Shown here: positions 11,355-24,035 of the stretch, piece by piece
Layout: the number at the start of each line of letters is the position of its first letter
Position numbering within the stretch: position 1 is the stretch's first letter
Assembly (NCBI GenBank): GCA_009103225.1
Contig: RHPI01002990.1
Location: forward strand, 109,034 to 173,033
DNA from: Chlorokybus atmophyticus
Taxonomy: Eukaryota; Streptophyta; Chlorokybophyceae; Chlorokybales; Chlorokybaceae
Direction: 5' to 3'
DNA length: 64,000 bases
The notes under the pieces: model-generated
Seen by the model: only the letters and a program-made list of their open reading frames with translations
What the model was told of the DNA's origin: nothing
The model's database searches: none
Position numbers and translations under genes: made by a program

Positions 11355-11525
11355 GAGGCAGTCCGGTGGCAACATCGGCTGCCGTTACCGCAAGTCAGTG
11401 CGGTGAGGCCGTCAGAGTCACTTTGTGCGGCCGAGATTTAACAATTGAGGCAGTCCGGTGGCAACATCGGCTGCCTTTACCGCCAGTCAGTGCGGTGAGG
11501 CCGCCAGAGTCACTGTGTGCGGCCG
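11355..11525 (+). repeat. 92-bp tandem duplication in the element D leader
   Basis: GAGGCAGTCCGGTGGCAACA starts two nearly identical units at 11355 and 11447, upstream of Gag. It is probably part of the untranslated leader. Confidence 0.85.
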
Positions 11526-11879
11526 ATATCAAACTCACAACTCACAACTCGCTGATATCAGCCTGTAGGGTTGATTCAGCGAAATTTTGGCACCCTGTGT
11601 GTCAATTACAATTGTGGGTTGAGCTGAGTTGTACAAAGTAAAAACTTTAACAAGTTGTAACTTGTGAACCGCCGCGTGGATTCGCGTGCGGTTTGTTTCA
11701 AAGTGAGTGTCTAGTTGAAAGATGTGTGGAGAGTTCTTGTTTGAGCTAAATACTCCACGTAAAGCACTTGAAACTTGACGAGACAAAATCTATAGATTTT
11801 GACACTTTTGCAGTGCACAACTTGTGTGTTTTGTGCACTTGCACACTTCTACTATTGACGGCTTCTATTCTTGGGCAGA

Positions 11880-13313
11880 TGTCTAGCCAAGGAGGGGATG
11901 ATGTGGAGAAGTCCACATCATATAAGCCATCGAGTGAAGAGGAAGTGAACTACTTTAACATGAGTGAAAGCTATAAGCTCACGGACGGTGAGAAGGAATG
12001 AGCTAAGCAAGACAGCGAAGCTTCTCCCAACCAGTCTTCTCAAAGTGGACCAGCTGCAGTGGATACACAGAGTGTCATTGGCGGGGCCATTGAGAAGTAT
12101 GCCTCAGAGCGTAAAGCTCCACTTGCTGCCCACCCTCTGCTTCGTCAGGAAACGTGGGATGCATGGGCGCAGACGGTTCGTGATGGCTATGACAGACTTT
12201 GCCACACTTCCTCGTGCAAGCAAGGAGAGATGGTGATCCGCATGCTCGAACATGAGCTGACGAACAACATCCCGCCACTCGTGCGAGATGATCCAAAGGT
12301 GGCTGCTATCATGACCGTATATTATAAGCCTCTCCCTTACCAAGGCAAGCGGATGGCGTTTGAGGCTTTGGCTAACTTGGGAGTGGAAACCTCACCGCGT
12401 TGCAAGGATGTGTTCTGGTACTTGGGACCTAACTTGGAAGATAAGTTGACTGGCCGAGTGCAGTTGACGGCACGCCTCGATGCTATGCAGTCTGAGTTGG
12501 TGGCGCTGCGCCAACTGGTGGCGGGTGCTACTTCAGCAGGTCTGCCGGTGACAGCGTTGAACAAGCCTGAGAAGTTCAAGCCTAACGGCAGCGTCAGCAT
12601 TTACGACTGGGTGGTCACTGTCGAGCACTACTTGACGGCACTCAAGCGCCCGGTTAATGAGCACATTGCTGTTGCTGAGTTGCTCATGCCATCTGATGCT
12701 CTCGCCGAATGGGCGAGGCAGACAAAAGATGGTGCTGCCAAGACAGTGGAGGCACTTTTTCAGTTCTTGATGGCACGCTATGGTGGCATGGACCCGGCTA
12801 TTCAGGCTCGCAACAAGCTCAGCAAGTTGCGCCAGAATGGTCGGGCGGCCTCAACCTATCTGCAGGAGTTTTAGGCATTGGTGGGTCGTGCAAACAGCGG
12901 CCTCATGCTTATGGGCAAGGCCGAGCAGTTTGAGTTGTACAAGCGCGGCTTGGATGCGCGTGTGCGTGATCAGCTGCAGTACAACACGGCAACGGGACTT
13001 CCTTGGGTTCCAGAGGACTTGGCTAAGGTGCAGAAACTGAGCGTGTACCTGTACAATGATGACACAACGGTGCAGGACAAGTCACATGTGGCAGTTTCGG
13101 CCAAGCCGCCGGGGGTGGGAGGAAAGCGTTTCTCTCATCCGAGTGCACACCCGGCAAAGAAGGCGAAGACATTTGGTGCTTCTACCAGTGGCGCACCTGC
13201 TGGTGGTGCCATGCCTGCTGCGGCTCGCACCTGTTGTACGTCTGTCATCACCCTGGCCACATCGCAAAGAACTGCCCAACCAAGGGGAAGGGCAAGGCCA
13301 AGAAGGTCGAATA
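11880..13313 (+). pseudogene. Gag of element D (two in-frame stops)
   Basis: The ATG at 11880 (MSSQGGDDVEKSTS) opens a frame that continues through a TGA at about 12000 and a TAG at 12872-12874. The capsid region includes VTALNKPEKFKPNGSVSIYDW, LLMPSDALAEWARQ and MARYGGMDPAIQARNKL, typical of chromovirus Gag. The nucleocapsid knuckle near 13225-13275 reads YVCHHPGHIAKNC, but a one-base change just before it shifts the frame and removes the first Cys. A basic tail (TKGKGKAKKVE) ends the protein. The other positions look conserved, so the stops appear recent. Confidence 0.85.
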
Positions 13314-13639
13314 GGACTACGCCGTGGCTGATGTAGAAGTGGTTGATAACCAGTTGCTTGTATTAGTAGCAAACTGGTTTGATGAGCTGTTCCAAGTGCA
13401 TGTAATGACACATGCATGGCAAGCACATAGCAAGTTGCCACTTTTTGATGTTGAAAAGGTGGAAGAGAATGCTTGTGTGTTGGTACATGTGGAGTTTAAC
13501 ATGCTTACCGATGTGTTGCACACGTTGACCGAGTTGCAAAGTAAGCACAGAACCTTAAGTGTGGTAGTAATGGTGCCTAAATATCATGGCCCATGGTTGA
13601 AACACACTCGAGGGGGAACTGTTTTGAAGCAATTCAACA

Positions 13640-15500
13640 AGCGTGAAATCAACAGGGACAGTACGATTGTCAGCAATTTTACTCAACCCTCGCATTAGTC
13701 ACGGACTCTTGGCTACATTTCAAGGACGGGTAGTACCTCTGTTGTGGACATTTAGTGGCACAATGCAAGGTGTAAACGGTTCATTCTTGATTGACACTGT
13801 TGCAACACACAATTTGGAGGAACAATGGGTTGTGCGATAAGATAGCGTGTAAACCCTCTGCATTTTCAGCTGCCGGTGCGGGGGGTGCGTTGCCAGTGAA
13901 AGGGGAAATAGAAATGAAAATAAAGATTGATAATTATCATGCCACGCTTACTTTCATAGTGGTATCCATCGACATATCAGGTGTTGATGTGGTATTAGGA
14001 CAGGAATGGCAAGAGAATGTCAAAATGACATTAGATACTGGCGCACGCTTGTGCACAGTAAAAAAAGGTTGTAAGCGTGTAACATTGTGTGTGAAAGGGT
14101 CACATAGCTTGGACCACAAGTAGCCCGACCCTGCGCTACTTACTGCACTGCAAGTGAAACGTGCGTTGCGCAAAAACACACCGGCTTTTCTGGTACACTT
14201 GACGTCGTCGAACGACTTTGTGCCGGGAAGTACAGAAGGTGTTGCATACATCATTGAGAAATATCAAGATGTGTTCTCAGATGAGTTGCCAGGTTTACCC
14301 CCTGATCGAGGTGTCGGACACACAATACCACTCATTCATGATAGTGAGCCTCCGTTTCGGCCTATATATAGGCTGAGCCCCCGAGAGAGGGGGGAAATGA
14401 AAACTCAAATCTAAGAGTTATTGGAAAAGGGGTTGATTGAACCGAGTTCTTCACCCTTTGGCGCGCCCATCTTGTTCGTGATGAAAAAGAATGGAAAGCT
14501 GCGCATGTAAGTGGATTACCGTGCTCTGAACAAGATTACGGTAAAGAATCGATACCCGTTGCCCTGGATGGATGATGTGTTTGATAAACTGTCGGGAAAT
14601 GCGTACTTTAGTACGTTGGACTTGACAAGTGGGTATCATCAAATCCGGATTCATCCTTCTGATGTTTACAAGACAGCATTCAGAACACCTTCGCGCCATT
14701 ATCAATACAAAGTGTTACCTTTTGGATTGACTAATGCGCCCGCAGTGTTTCAGAAGGAAATGAATAAGATTTTTGGTGGCATACTTGGCAAGTATGTTAT
14801 GGTTTACTTAGATGACATCATTGTCTTTAATAAAACTAAGGAAGAGCATAAGCAGCACTTGGAAGCGGTGTTTGTCTTGCTACGTACACATCGCTTGTTT
14901 GCCAACTTGTCAAAGTGTGACTTTTGCAAGACAGAGTTGCCATTCTTAGGGCATATTGTGGTGCGGGTGTCAAACCTGACCCTCGCAAAGTGCAAGTGGT
15001 AAAAGATTGGCCTCAACCTAAGAATATCCATCAGTTGCGATCATTCTTGGGGTTGGCAACCTACTTTCGCAAGTTTATGATGGGGTACTCTACAGTTGTG
15101 GTGCCTTTGACAAAACTGTTGCGAAAGGATGCCCCATTCTCTTGGACAGCGGCACAAGAAGCTGCTATGCAACAAGTGAAGCTGGCTTTGACTTCGGCAC
15201 TAGTATTGGCATTGCCAAATTGGGATAAACACTTCACTGTGATTAGCGATGCCTCCACCCTTGGGTGTGGTGCAGTATTGCTACAGGATGGCCGACCATG
15301 TGCTTATGAGAGTAGGAAATTCATCCCAGCAGAGGTGAACCACACTACCACTGAGCAGGAATTGCTTGGTATAGTGCATGCTCTTGAAACATGGCGATGT
15401 TACTTGGAGGGAGTTCAGTTCACAGTAGTGACTGATCACAACCCGTTGGTGTACTTCTTAACACAGCTAAACTTGTCGCGTAGGCAAGCTTGCTGAAATA
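13640..15500 (+). pseudogene. Protease, RT and RNase H of element D (broken)
   Basis: The protease has FLIDTVATHN at about 13785-13815, where the family has D-S/T-G-A, so the Gly is replaced by Val. VDVVLGQEW follows at about 13990. RT, 14345-14960, has [60 protein letters not shown] and the catalytic YLDD (about 14805). LRSFLGLATYFRKF joins it to RNase H (SDASTLGCGAVL, TTEQELLGIVHAL, VVTDHNPL). Stops lie at about 14123, 14412 and 14510, with a frameshift near 14955-15000. Confidence 0.9.
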
Positions 15501-17202
15501 TATTCCTGTCGCGATTTACCTTTGAATGGGTATACCGGCCGGGCAGAACCCACGTGGCAGATCCTCTGAGTCGCTGTCCGTCATTGTTGGCAGTTATGCG
15601 TGCGCAGTTGCTTGCAACGCAGGGTACATTGCCTCCTCCTGATGAGTTTGTGCAAGTTGTTTTATAGGGGTATGCATTAGACCCATGGCTCTCTATACAA
15701 GAGAATGTACAAAAGCTTGACAAAAGAGACAACTTGTATTATATGAGCGCCAGCATGGTGATACCTGACCATGCTGGGTTGCGCATAAAATGCATAGCTG
15801 AAGTACACAATCCACCGTATGCTGGGCACTTTAGGGGTCGCAAGACTACTAAGGCAGCGCGACAGTTGTACTGGTGGCCATCGTTGCCTGTTGACGTGAA
15901 GCATTATGTTGACACGTGTGACAAATGTCAGCGTGACAAGCCGTTACGTTAGAAACCCGCTGGGTTGCTGCGACCTTTGCCTGTTCCTAATGGCAAGTGG
16001 GAAAGTGTGAGTATGAACCTAATTACTGAGCTCCCGGAGACAGCATTAGGGCACACTGCGGTTGCAGTTTTTGTGGACCGTTTAACAAAAATGGTTCACA
16101 TTGTTCCTTGCCGCACGAAAATAGGCTCCCGTGAGTAAGCGATGGTTTTTGTCGCCTCTGTGTTTAAGTTACATGGCTTGCCTCGTAACTTCGTGTCTGA
16201 TCGCGATCCGCGACTTTGTAGCTCAGTTCTGGAAGACGCTATGCAACTTTTTACATATTCAACAGAACATGAGCACAGCTTACCATCCACAGACGGATGG
16301 TCAGACAGAGCGCGCCAATCAAGTGATTGAGGAAACCATCCGGCATTATGTGAATCCGAACCAATCAGATTGGGATGTTTATCTCCCAATAGCTGAGTTC
16401 GCGATTAACAATGCATGGCAAGAGAGTGTGCAGGAAACTCCGTTCTTCTTGAATTATAGAGTGCATCCACTGAGTCCTGCAAACATTAAGTTGCCCGCTA
16501 CCGACATAACTCGCGTACCTGCAGCACGCGAGATGGCTTCGGCCATGCAGGATAGGTTAGCGTTGGCAAAGGACTGTTTGCGCGCAGCGCAAGACAGACA
16601 AAAAGCCCATGCTGATGCGCATCGTAGAGAGGCCGACTACGATGTGGGCTGTTCGGTGCTTCTCAGCACCAAAAACATATCCATTAAGGAAGTGGGTACC
16701 CGCAAGTTTTTTCCTCGCTGGATAGGCTCGTTTAAAGTGATTGATCGGGTCGGCACTCACGCGTATCGTTTGGACTTGTCAAAATCGATACGCATTCACA
16801 ATGTGTTTCATGTGAGTACTGAAATCGTAGCGTTCTGACGGTCGGGTTCAACCTCCTCCACCCCCCGTTGCAGTGGATGGCGACGATACTTTTGAGTATG
16901 AGGTGGAAGCAATCCTGAGTCATCGTAAGCCTCGACGCGGACGCGCGCCGTCTTACTTGGTGAAATGGAAAGGGTATGGTGTTGAGTACAATTTATGGGA
17001 GCCCGAAAGGAATCTTACCAACTGCCAGGAGTTCTTCGGGGGTACTGGAGTACTGTGTCCACACGCGGACGGTAAAAGGGTGCTGGCAGACATCTTTACC
17101 GCTTCGGCCATGATTCTCTTACTACTTTCGTTCCTTTGCTCGTGGGGGGGCTTTGCTAACCCTTCAATGAGGACATTGAAACTTAAGTGGGGGGGAATGT
17201 AA
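15500..17202 (+). pseudogene. Integrase and chromodomain of element D (broken)
   Basis: The zinc region lies near 15800-15940 (HNPPYAGHFRG ... CDKCQRDKP). Core positions are near 16010-16320: a first Asp in FVDRLTKM, FVSDRDPR, and HPQTDGQTERANQVIEET. A stop near 15952 and a frame change near 16135-16200 break it. The C-terminal part (IRIHNVFHVS) ends the integrase. The chromodomain, about 16890-17040, is well kept: [39 protein letters not shown]. It carries the aromatic cage-type residues of the family and probably steers integration. The stop falls inside the 3' LTR. Confidence 0.9.
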
Positions 17203-17532
17203 CGGTGTGCTACCTCCATAAAGGTTCCCCGCCCTTATTTAAGATTACATAAGGGTCCCAACGGGATCATACAGCCTATTAAGCCATATTAGGGCCGTTA
17301 ACTTATGTTAAGGCCCTAATGTAGTGTTACTTATCTATAACACCGATATCAACATGAGACTCATGTCTCATGGCAATATCAGCCGCATGGCGACGCTGCT
17401 AACGCAGCGGCCGCCATAGCCAGGGGATCTTCTGCTTCGGCAGTTGCCCCTGGCGGCGGCGTGGGCGACGTGGCTGATGGTGGTGTTGGGGTAGGGGATT
17501 AAAGGGAGGAGGGAGCACCCCCTCTCCTTACA
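17198..17532 (+). repeat. 3' LTR of element D
   Basis: 335 bp matching the 5' LTR. It is preceded by a G-rich polypurine tract at about 17187-17197 and followed by the GTCAC target duplication. Confidence 0.95.
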
Positions 17533-17537
17533 GTCAC

Positions 17538-18151
17538 CGCCGCCGCGACTCGAGTTTTGCGTGCATGCCTTCTAAGGGGCAGTTGTCGTCATGGTAAGGT
17601 TGTAGAAGTAGTTTTTAAGTAGCATCCACGCGCATGACTTGGCACGGTGGAAGTCGATGAGTTGTGGCTGTGGTGGATGACTTGCATGTTGATACATGCT
17701 TGCATATACACCTCCATTACCCATCTTTCGTACACGCATAGATAACGTGATGGCGCATCACATCCACGAGGACCTGAACTCGAGTTTTAAGATAAAACCG
17801 AACCCAAGCACTGTAAAATGGCTACAAAGACCCACCACGCAACCAGCTGTTAGCGCACCGTGCGCATGTACGCTATGTGTCTGTAGTCTGCAGTTTGAGC
17901 AGTACTAGTAAAGCACTGTGCGCAGGTATGCTCATTGCATGCGCGCATATGATAGCACAAAGTAAAAGTTTAGACGGTCTTACAAACTGTTTAGTTCTAT
18001 TCATCATATGCATATTCAAAGAGGTGCCGCACCTTATTGAGTGTCTATGGTGGTGTGGAGCCAAACTTGGCAAGGTGTGCGAGTGCCCACTTGCAGAGTA
18101 TCAAAACCATGCATGCACGCTAGCATACCTAGCATGCCTATAAGCAAAGAT
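17538..18151. other. No recognisable feature
   Basis: About 600 bp flanking element D, present only in the left duplication copy. No motif-bearing ORF or repeat seen. Confidence 0.5.
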
Positions 18152-18175
18152 TGATACAATCTGAAGTAAGAGTAA

Positions 18176-18178
18176 GCA

Positions 18179-18210
<32 letters not shown>

Positions 18211-18214
18211 CACA
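18176..18214. repeat. (GCAC)n/(CA)n microsatellite
   Basis: Tetranucleotide GCAC followed by CA repeats; a slightly shorter allele is in the right copy near 29815-29848. Confidence 0.95.
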
Positions 18215-20636
18215 TATGATTAATAATGTTTAATTCATGCAAGTTGGTTGCCATGCGGCCTTAAGCAGCAGCAGGGTTGTTGCAATGGGTAGATACTAGG
18301 TCGAGCAGCGGCATGCCATCCACTTGAAGATGGTGCCGAGCTTCAGCGATACTGATGGTATAGTCCGCAACTGGCTGACCATGACGATGATGATGGCTCA
18401 AGTGCCGTCAATAAGTTCAGAATTTTCATGTGCGCATCTGATGGAAAAAATCGTGATACCTCATGTCTAATGACAATACAAATGCATGCCGAGTTGTGAA
18501 CAATACCGCGCTATTGACATCAAACTATGACTTTTTATAAGCGATTAATATGATGGATTACATTATATAGTTGGCCAAGCTAAGAGATGATACGGCAATT
18601 AAAAACGTGTGTGTATTGATGCAAATTGCCTCAACAAGTCAATGACAAATTGCGAGGAAACGGTTTTTATACTCAGTACACCCTTTGTGTTATTGCCCAT
18701 GGGTGGGGGCTTGGAAAACTATAAACCTCATCAAAACCTCCACATGTAATTGCCTTCTGCTCACATGGCCTAGTGCTAGGCCATGTGCTGATGGAAAATG
18801 CTTAATGTTGGAGTTTGACATGGTGGAGGAAGGTCCTTTCTTAAATGCTACATTAGAAATAAATCTTTGTTCAAGGGTCATTGTCCTCACCTCCTAATGG
18901 TGCTAGCATGGAGCTGTGACGGAAGAAAAGGCGAGAATTGAAGCTACACCAAGCCTTGAAGGGAATAATGCACAACATTTAAGAACTCAGCAATGCAAAG
19001 TTTCGCATTTGCAATCCAAGTTTGACAATTGTTGAATTTACTTTAACGTTTTCACTAAGTTAGCAAAGCCATATCAGCTTCTTATGCTTCAAAGTTAACC
19101 ACTTGAGTTGCTTGAAAAGCCCTACGTATGACGCAAGTGCTGCATAAATGTCACGATTTTATTAGTAGTATACTTCAAGTGTGTTGAAAGGATGGGAGAA
19201 AAGCTGTTCTTTATGAACGAGCAATGGGTTGAAAGATTCACAACACTTACCAGTGCGTACGCGCGCAAGTGTAAAAACTATATGGCAGCATGAGCTTAAA
19301 ATCATTTAGAGTCGTCCTCAATTGTCCACCCCAAGTGCACAATCGACAAAATAAACAACAACAACATTATATATATATATACATATGAGGCTGACGCTTA
19401 GTATTCTTGTAAACCGATATAAGCAACAAATGTGCAAAATTGTAAGTCCATTGACTCAGTACATGAAGTTGCAATTTGGTAAGCATTGATCCAAAATACT
19501 CAATATAGTATCAGTCCGTATAGTATAATATACACTTATGCATACGGTTATGCAAGGTCATTTACAGCATTTGTATAGCCTAATTAAAATAGTTAAACTG
19601 TTAAAAATATTGCAGCATTGAGTGTTCCAATAGTCAGAAGCGCGTCGTATTGCTCACATTGAGTGGGAAGAACATAAGTTCTACTCGGTCGCTTACAAGC
19701 TCCTTGTCATTCAGCGTCTTGAATTGTTATGAAAAATAAGGCATATTTATCAAACCGTAACATCTATCACAAAGCTAGATCAAAGGTGTATGCACTTTAT
19801 AAAAAGTAAACCAATAGGTTGACCGATGGTGCTGATGATTATTAGGTCAATAATTACGGGGTTATGTGCTGGTGAAGTTGCAAGTGTTGTGAGTGATATA
19901 AGGTACCAGCGACTGTCCATGGTGACATAATGCGTGAGAGTTCTGATCGCACTATGGCAAATATGTTGGCAAAACTAGTTTGTAATGTGGGACCAACCTG
20001 CTATGATGTCACTTACGAAAAGGTGGTTTGAACCCAAGTGCCTACCATGAGGAAAGCAGCTAAGAGAAAGAGACGTGAGGTTTCATTCCAGTGAAGCCTT
20101 GGAATTGATTATAAGCTCTCCTTGGCCCACTTCACTGTCATGATTCGAGCATTTTCAATTGTAAGTAGGGACCAATCCAAGATGGTAACAATGCGATTGG
20201 ATTAAGTGATGAGTCATCATTCGGTTGTGAGGACGGTGCTGGAGGTGTTTAGAACAATGCATCAGGTAAAACTCATTACCACATTTGTGCAGGCGCGCTC
20301 TTCCAAGCATAGCTCATGTGTGCAAGCTGACCAGCACGGTTGTTGCAAGCTTTCATGGTGCGGAATTGTTAGAAGGAGCGAAGGATTCCCCGAAAGATTG
20401 GGCTTTGGTATAATTATAAGGGCGCAAAATTATATTGCATCATACGTTGATCGAAAGTGAATCAATTAATGAGCATTAGGGCCGAGTAGTTATCAATTAC
20501 TTTGATGCTGTTAGTGGAAACATAAAATTCCCTTGCGATCATTGGAGTCCGCGGCCATAAGTGAGAGCGTTTGAGTCGAGAAATTTTCGGGAAGTCATAA
20601 AAGTCCCAAGTTCTTAGCTTCCGCTTGTACGCATAC

Positions 20637-20875
20637 TGTCGGGTCGAGGGGAGTCGAGGGTCACACTGTCTCGGGCCGCTACAAGAAGAGACATGCTGGC
20701 TAGCCCTGTCGCTGCAACATGTTATAATATGTTGCAACAGTAAAAGATAACCCAGCTCGTATGACGAGGAGTGCTTGGTGGAGCTGTTCCGCTGCCGCTG
20801 GGTCACATGGACATGTGGAGGCGGTGCCCTCCTTAGTGTACATGCTGTGCTGTAGGACACATAGTCAACAAGCCA
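20637..20875 (-). repeat. Solo LTR of the methyltransferase-bearing family (left copy)
   Basis: 239 bp, highly similar to the 3' LTR at 33115-33353. On the minus strand it starts TGGCTTGTTGACTATG and ends CTCGACCCGACA. No coding sequence directly adjoins it and no matching target duplication is seen. It may be the 3' LTR of the decayed fragment at 21366-23177. Confidence 0.75.
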
Positions 20876-21365
20876 CTACTATAGGTAGTGCTGTTTACAC
20901 AGTTCTTTGCATGAGCGGAACATGTGTCACACTGTTAAGTGAGGTGAATGAGCAAGCAACACGTGGATACTATGCTCTGACGGATGCCAACAAACACACT
21001 GTAACCAGGCACACCAAGCTCACAGTGATGACGAGCACGATGCACACACCAGCATGCACATGCTCTCACACAGTGAGGGGGTTCTTGGTAACCGGGATGG
21101 CGTGTTCGCAGTTCAAGTCGTTTCACAAGCTCTTAGCTTTCTCACTCACAGTGTCACCAGCTGATCCGGTGAACACTATGACTACTTATACAAGTCAAGT
21201 CATGACTGACTGAGAACATAAGCTAATGGTCATATCGAGGCTATTTCCACAGCGATTGTCACTCGATATAGAACACAACTTATAAAAGAAATCACAACTG
21301 AACAGCTACGCACGGTGCCTATGTAGGCTTTGTTCGTGAGCTACTCTAAAGTCATGGCCTAGCTA

Positions 21366-23177
21366 CTAGTCCGTGACGCGCGCGCGTTGGTATGCTGGTA
21401 GGCCGGGCGACGGTTTCGATGTAGACATGCCCGATGAAGGCTGGTATGTGTGGGCACTAGGCATGACAGGCAGGATGTGCAAAGAACGCGAATGCGGCTG
21501 ACGAAGATGATGGCAAACTGCAATGTGAGCATGTGGATAAAGGTTACAATAGTAATAATGTGTTACCTTGCCACCGGTGTTGCAAAGGGCCTCCAAGCCG
21601 CTTTCAATCCCGCCGAGCAGCTTCAGCAAGGTGATGCCTTGTTGGCGTCGCGCTGCACCAAAGTCCACGACTCTGGTGGCGACGGTAAATTGTTCTGCAA
21701 TAGGAACATTCTCGTAGTCGTCTAAAATGCAAATAGTGAGATTGCATGGTGGTTGTTGATCAACCATGTGAGTACTTGAGCCCATTCCCGGGGCTGCGAT
21801 GTGGTCGCAGCATCCCTTTGAGTGTGGCGCCTTCGAAACCTTGTTATTGCAACATTCTTTCAAAGGCATTGTGCATCAGGCGTGTGTGCAACCGCTGCTC
21901 CCCATGCGTTTGCTGACCAGGCCACTGAGGGTGTGCTCCTTGTTCAAGATACCCCTTCCATAGTTGGCGCTGGTTTGCTGGCCAGTTATTGGTCATATTG
22001 ACGCCGAGGGCAGCGATTTCCCCCTTGAAAAATCTGCTCAACGCCTTCGTTTGAGGAAGCATGCTGCGCTCCCAGTCCTCGTCGGTTGGGTGCTGTGGTC
22101 TGTTCACTCAAATGTTGCCATAAGCTTCAGCGCGGGCGTCATTGATGACAACACTAGGTGGCGCTTTCTCGATGTCCCGCTGCAGATCTTCTTAGTTTTG
22201 CTCGCGGCGGCGGACCACGTATTCTTGCTGTTAATGAAAGTGACGAGCCTGATCTAGCGCGTAGAAGCGGCGACACTGCTCACGCCATGAGCACGTAGCC
22301 AATTTTGGATCGCTGCCCAGCGAACCAGCAGCAAATGCTCTTAACAGTTGAACCATCTCCAAGTCTAGGCCGTCGAAGTGATCCAGGTTAGATGGCTCTT
22401 GATCGGGTGAGGGCAGCATTGGGGGATGCTATGGAGCCAACCGATGACGATTTAACAGGTCCCAAAACATGGTGAGGGTCTCGTCGATGATGCGAAGGGT
22501 GCGGCAGTCGTGGCCCAGCTCCTGGCGGTGGAGAGGGCATTGTTTACACCATGTAGAATGGCATTCTCATCAACGCTACATAAACCGGTCCCCCCCAATG
22601 TGCGCAGGTGTGATGGGCATGTGTGTGGTGGACGTATTGGCTCATATCTAAGCCAAGGGGAAAGAAGTTGCTGGCACCTCGGCTGCGGCGGTTGTGGACG
22701 AGGAGGGCCCTGCTCCTATGGTAGCCATGGTAGTCGTGGATGGTTTGGCCATGGTGGTTTCCAAGGCAGGCGTGCTGGCTTGGGTGGTAGCTACAGCGCG
22801 TGATGGCTAAGCTGTAGTGTCATTAGCGGCGATGTTTGCTGCCGATGAGGTTGCTGCAGCAAACTCGGCAGCGAGGACAGTTGAGGTCGCAGCGATGGTG
22901 CCGCAAGACTTTCAGTGATGGCGGCTGCAGCTGCTGTCGTTGCTGCTTGTGTTGCAGCAACTATTGTGGGGTCGGCAAAAGCTTCCACCGACGCAAAATG
23001 CAACTCCGAGGCATCAGCAGTGGCAGATGATGAAGCCGTTGTTGTTGCTGCTATTGTCGCCGGTTGGCCAGCAGAACCAGTTGCGCCACTTGTCGTGGAT
23101 GGGTCGGCGTCCTCTCGAGCACGTCGTGGTGGTTGTATGCGAGTTGGCGGAAAGACTTCTGTAAACTTCACTCCCAT
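21366..23177 (-). pseudogene. Fragment of a second methyltransferase-bearing gypsy element
   Basis: Minus strand. At about 21550-21700 the reading QQGITLLKLLGGIES ... HYYYCNLYPHAHIA aligns with QQGITVLELFGGIGS ... KYFYCDTNPQAQIA in the large element: motif I and the following strand of a C5 DNA methyltransferase. The conserved FGG Phe is now Leu and GIGS is GIES. Upstream pieces (22231-22419 and 22791-23177, an Ala/Thr-rich linker beginning TRIQPPRRARE) match the Gag linker near 46.7 kb (SRMQPYRRVRG). The catalytic Cys motif and RT are absent. A dead, diverged family member. Confidence 0.75.
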
Positions 23178-23272
23178 TGCTATCTACCTTGCTGTGTGAC
23201 ACGCGTGGTACTCCTCTTCCCTACCCTTCAGCATCACGTGAATTTCGTTCATCCGTGCTCTGAGAGCCGCAT

Positions 23273-23941
23273 TGTAACAATCGAGGCCAAGTTTCATGAC
23301 GTTAAGACCTTTTTTTGCCCATTTATTGAACACCACGTTTTCATGACTTGTGACGGATATCAGCAAGTTGTGAGTCTGGCGCAGGTATCGACCGGCCCCC
23401 AGACTAGTCTAAAAGACGCCAGAAAACGGAGGGCCAGTCGAGAAGGACTCGACCAGATTTCTGGAAGGGCCTGGCGCCAAATAGTACAACTTTGCCATGT
23501 GGGCATCTTTTGAGGAGATCCTTGGTGCGTAGGAAAGGTCTAAAAGTGTACTACAAAGGTTTTACAAGAATATCTTTTGATTTCGTCTAGCTCGAGAAAC
23601 GTCTACACAGTAGCATGTGCAGAGTGGTAGGTATAAAAGCGACAAGCAACATTCTACCATGTGCAATACAACCTTTAGCTCCCTAGTTTCTTGTGTGCAA
23701 GCTTGGTGGTGGTTAGCAGGGGTTGCTAGCGTGTGTCCACGGTGTGTGCTTGCTTATGTGACGATCCAAGGCGCTACACAAGACGGTGTGTAGCTTCGAG
23801 CGCATGCGCGTGCGTACGCGAGTGGCGAGCGCGCGTGTGTGCTTGGCAGAGGGGGCGAGGTTCCGGTGTGAATACCGTGTTTTGGTGAGAGGGTTGTGGA
23901 TTGGACCAACTCACAGGTGACAAGGCTCGAGCACCGTCACA
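23273..23941 (+). repeat. 5' LTR of element B
   Basis: TGTAACAATCGAGGCC to CACCGTCACA, 669 bp, with TATAAAAG at 23632-23639. It is followed by the TGGTATCGGAGC primer site at 23944-23955. Confidence 0.92.
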
Positions 23942-24035
23942 GCTGGTATCGGAGCTCGGTTGACGAAGGTGAGAGAGGAAGTGTGTGGGCGTTTACACTT
24001 TTCATTCGGAAGCAGAATGTAGTGTGTTACTGGAG

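Larger units (their letters stand above)
10602..17532 (+). mobile_element. Complete Ty3/gypsy chromovirus D with both LTRs and target duplication
   Basis: Two LTRs (338 and 335 bp) flank a 6.3-kb interior with primer site, Gag, protease, RT, RNase H, integrase and chromodomain. The 5-bp duplication GTCAC sits at 10597-10601 and 17533-17537. The high similarity of the LTRs and the exact target duplication suggest a fairly recent insertion, but the coding region already has several stops. Its protein sequence differs from family A/B/C. It lies in the part of the left duplication copy that is absent from the right copy. Confidence 0.96.
18152..21469 (+). repeat. Segmental duplication, left copy, part 2
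   Basis: Collinear with 29791-33113, including the microsatellite at 18176-18214, the AT run near 19365 and the solo LTR at 20637-20875. I found no recognisable protein in it. Small ORFs shared by the two copies are shared only because the copies are recent. The stretch 18870-19280 has a third, diverged copy near 57480-57900, so part of it is an older dispersed repeat. Confidence 0.9.

Noticed and set aside
18685-18897. 70-codon ORF repeated exactly at 30320-30532
   Set aside because: Short, no motif, duplicated with its segment; likely non-coding.
20761-21213. 150-codon ORF conserved at 32405-32857
   Set aside because: Conservation is explained by the recent segmental duplication, and its start lies within the solo LTR; no domain is recognised.
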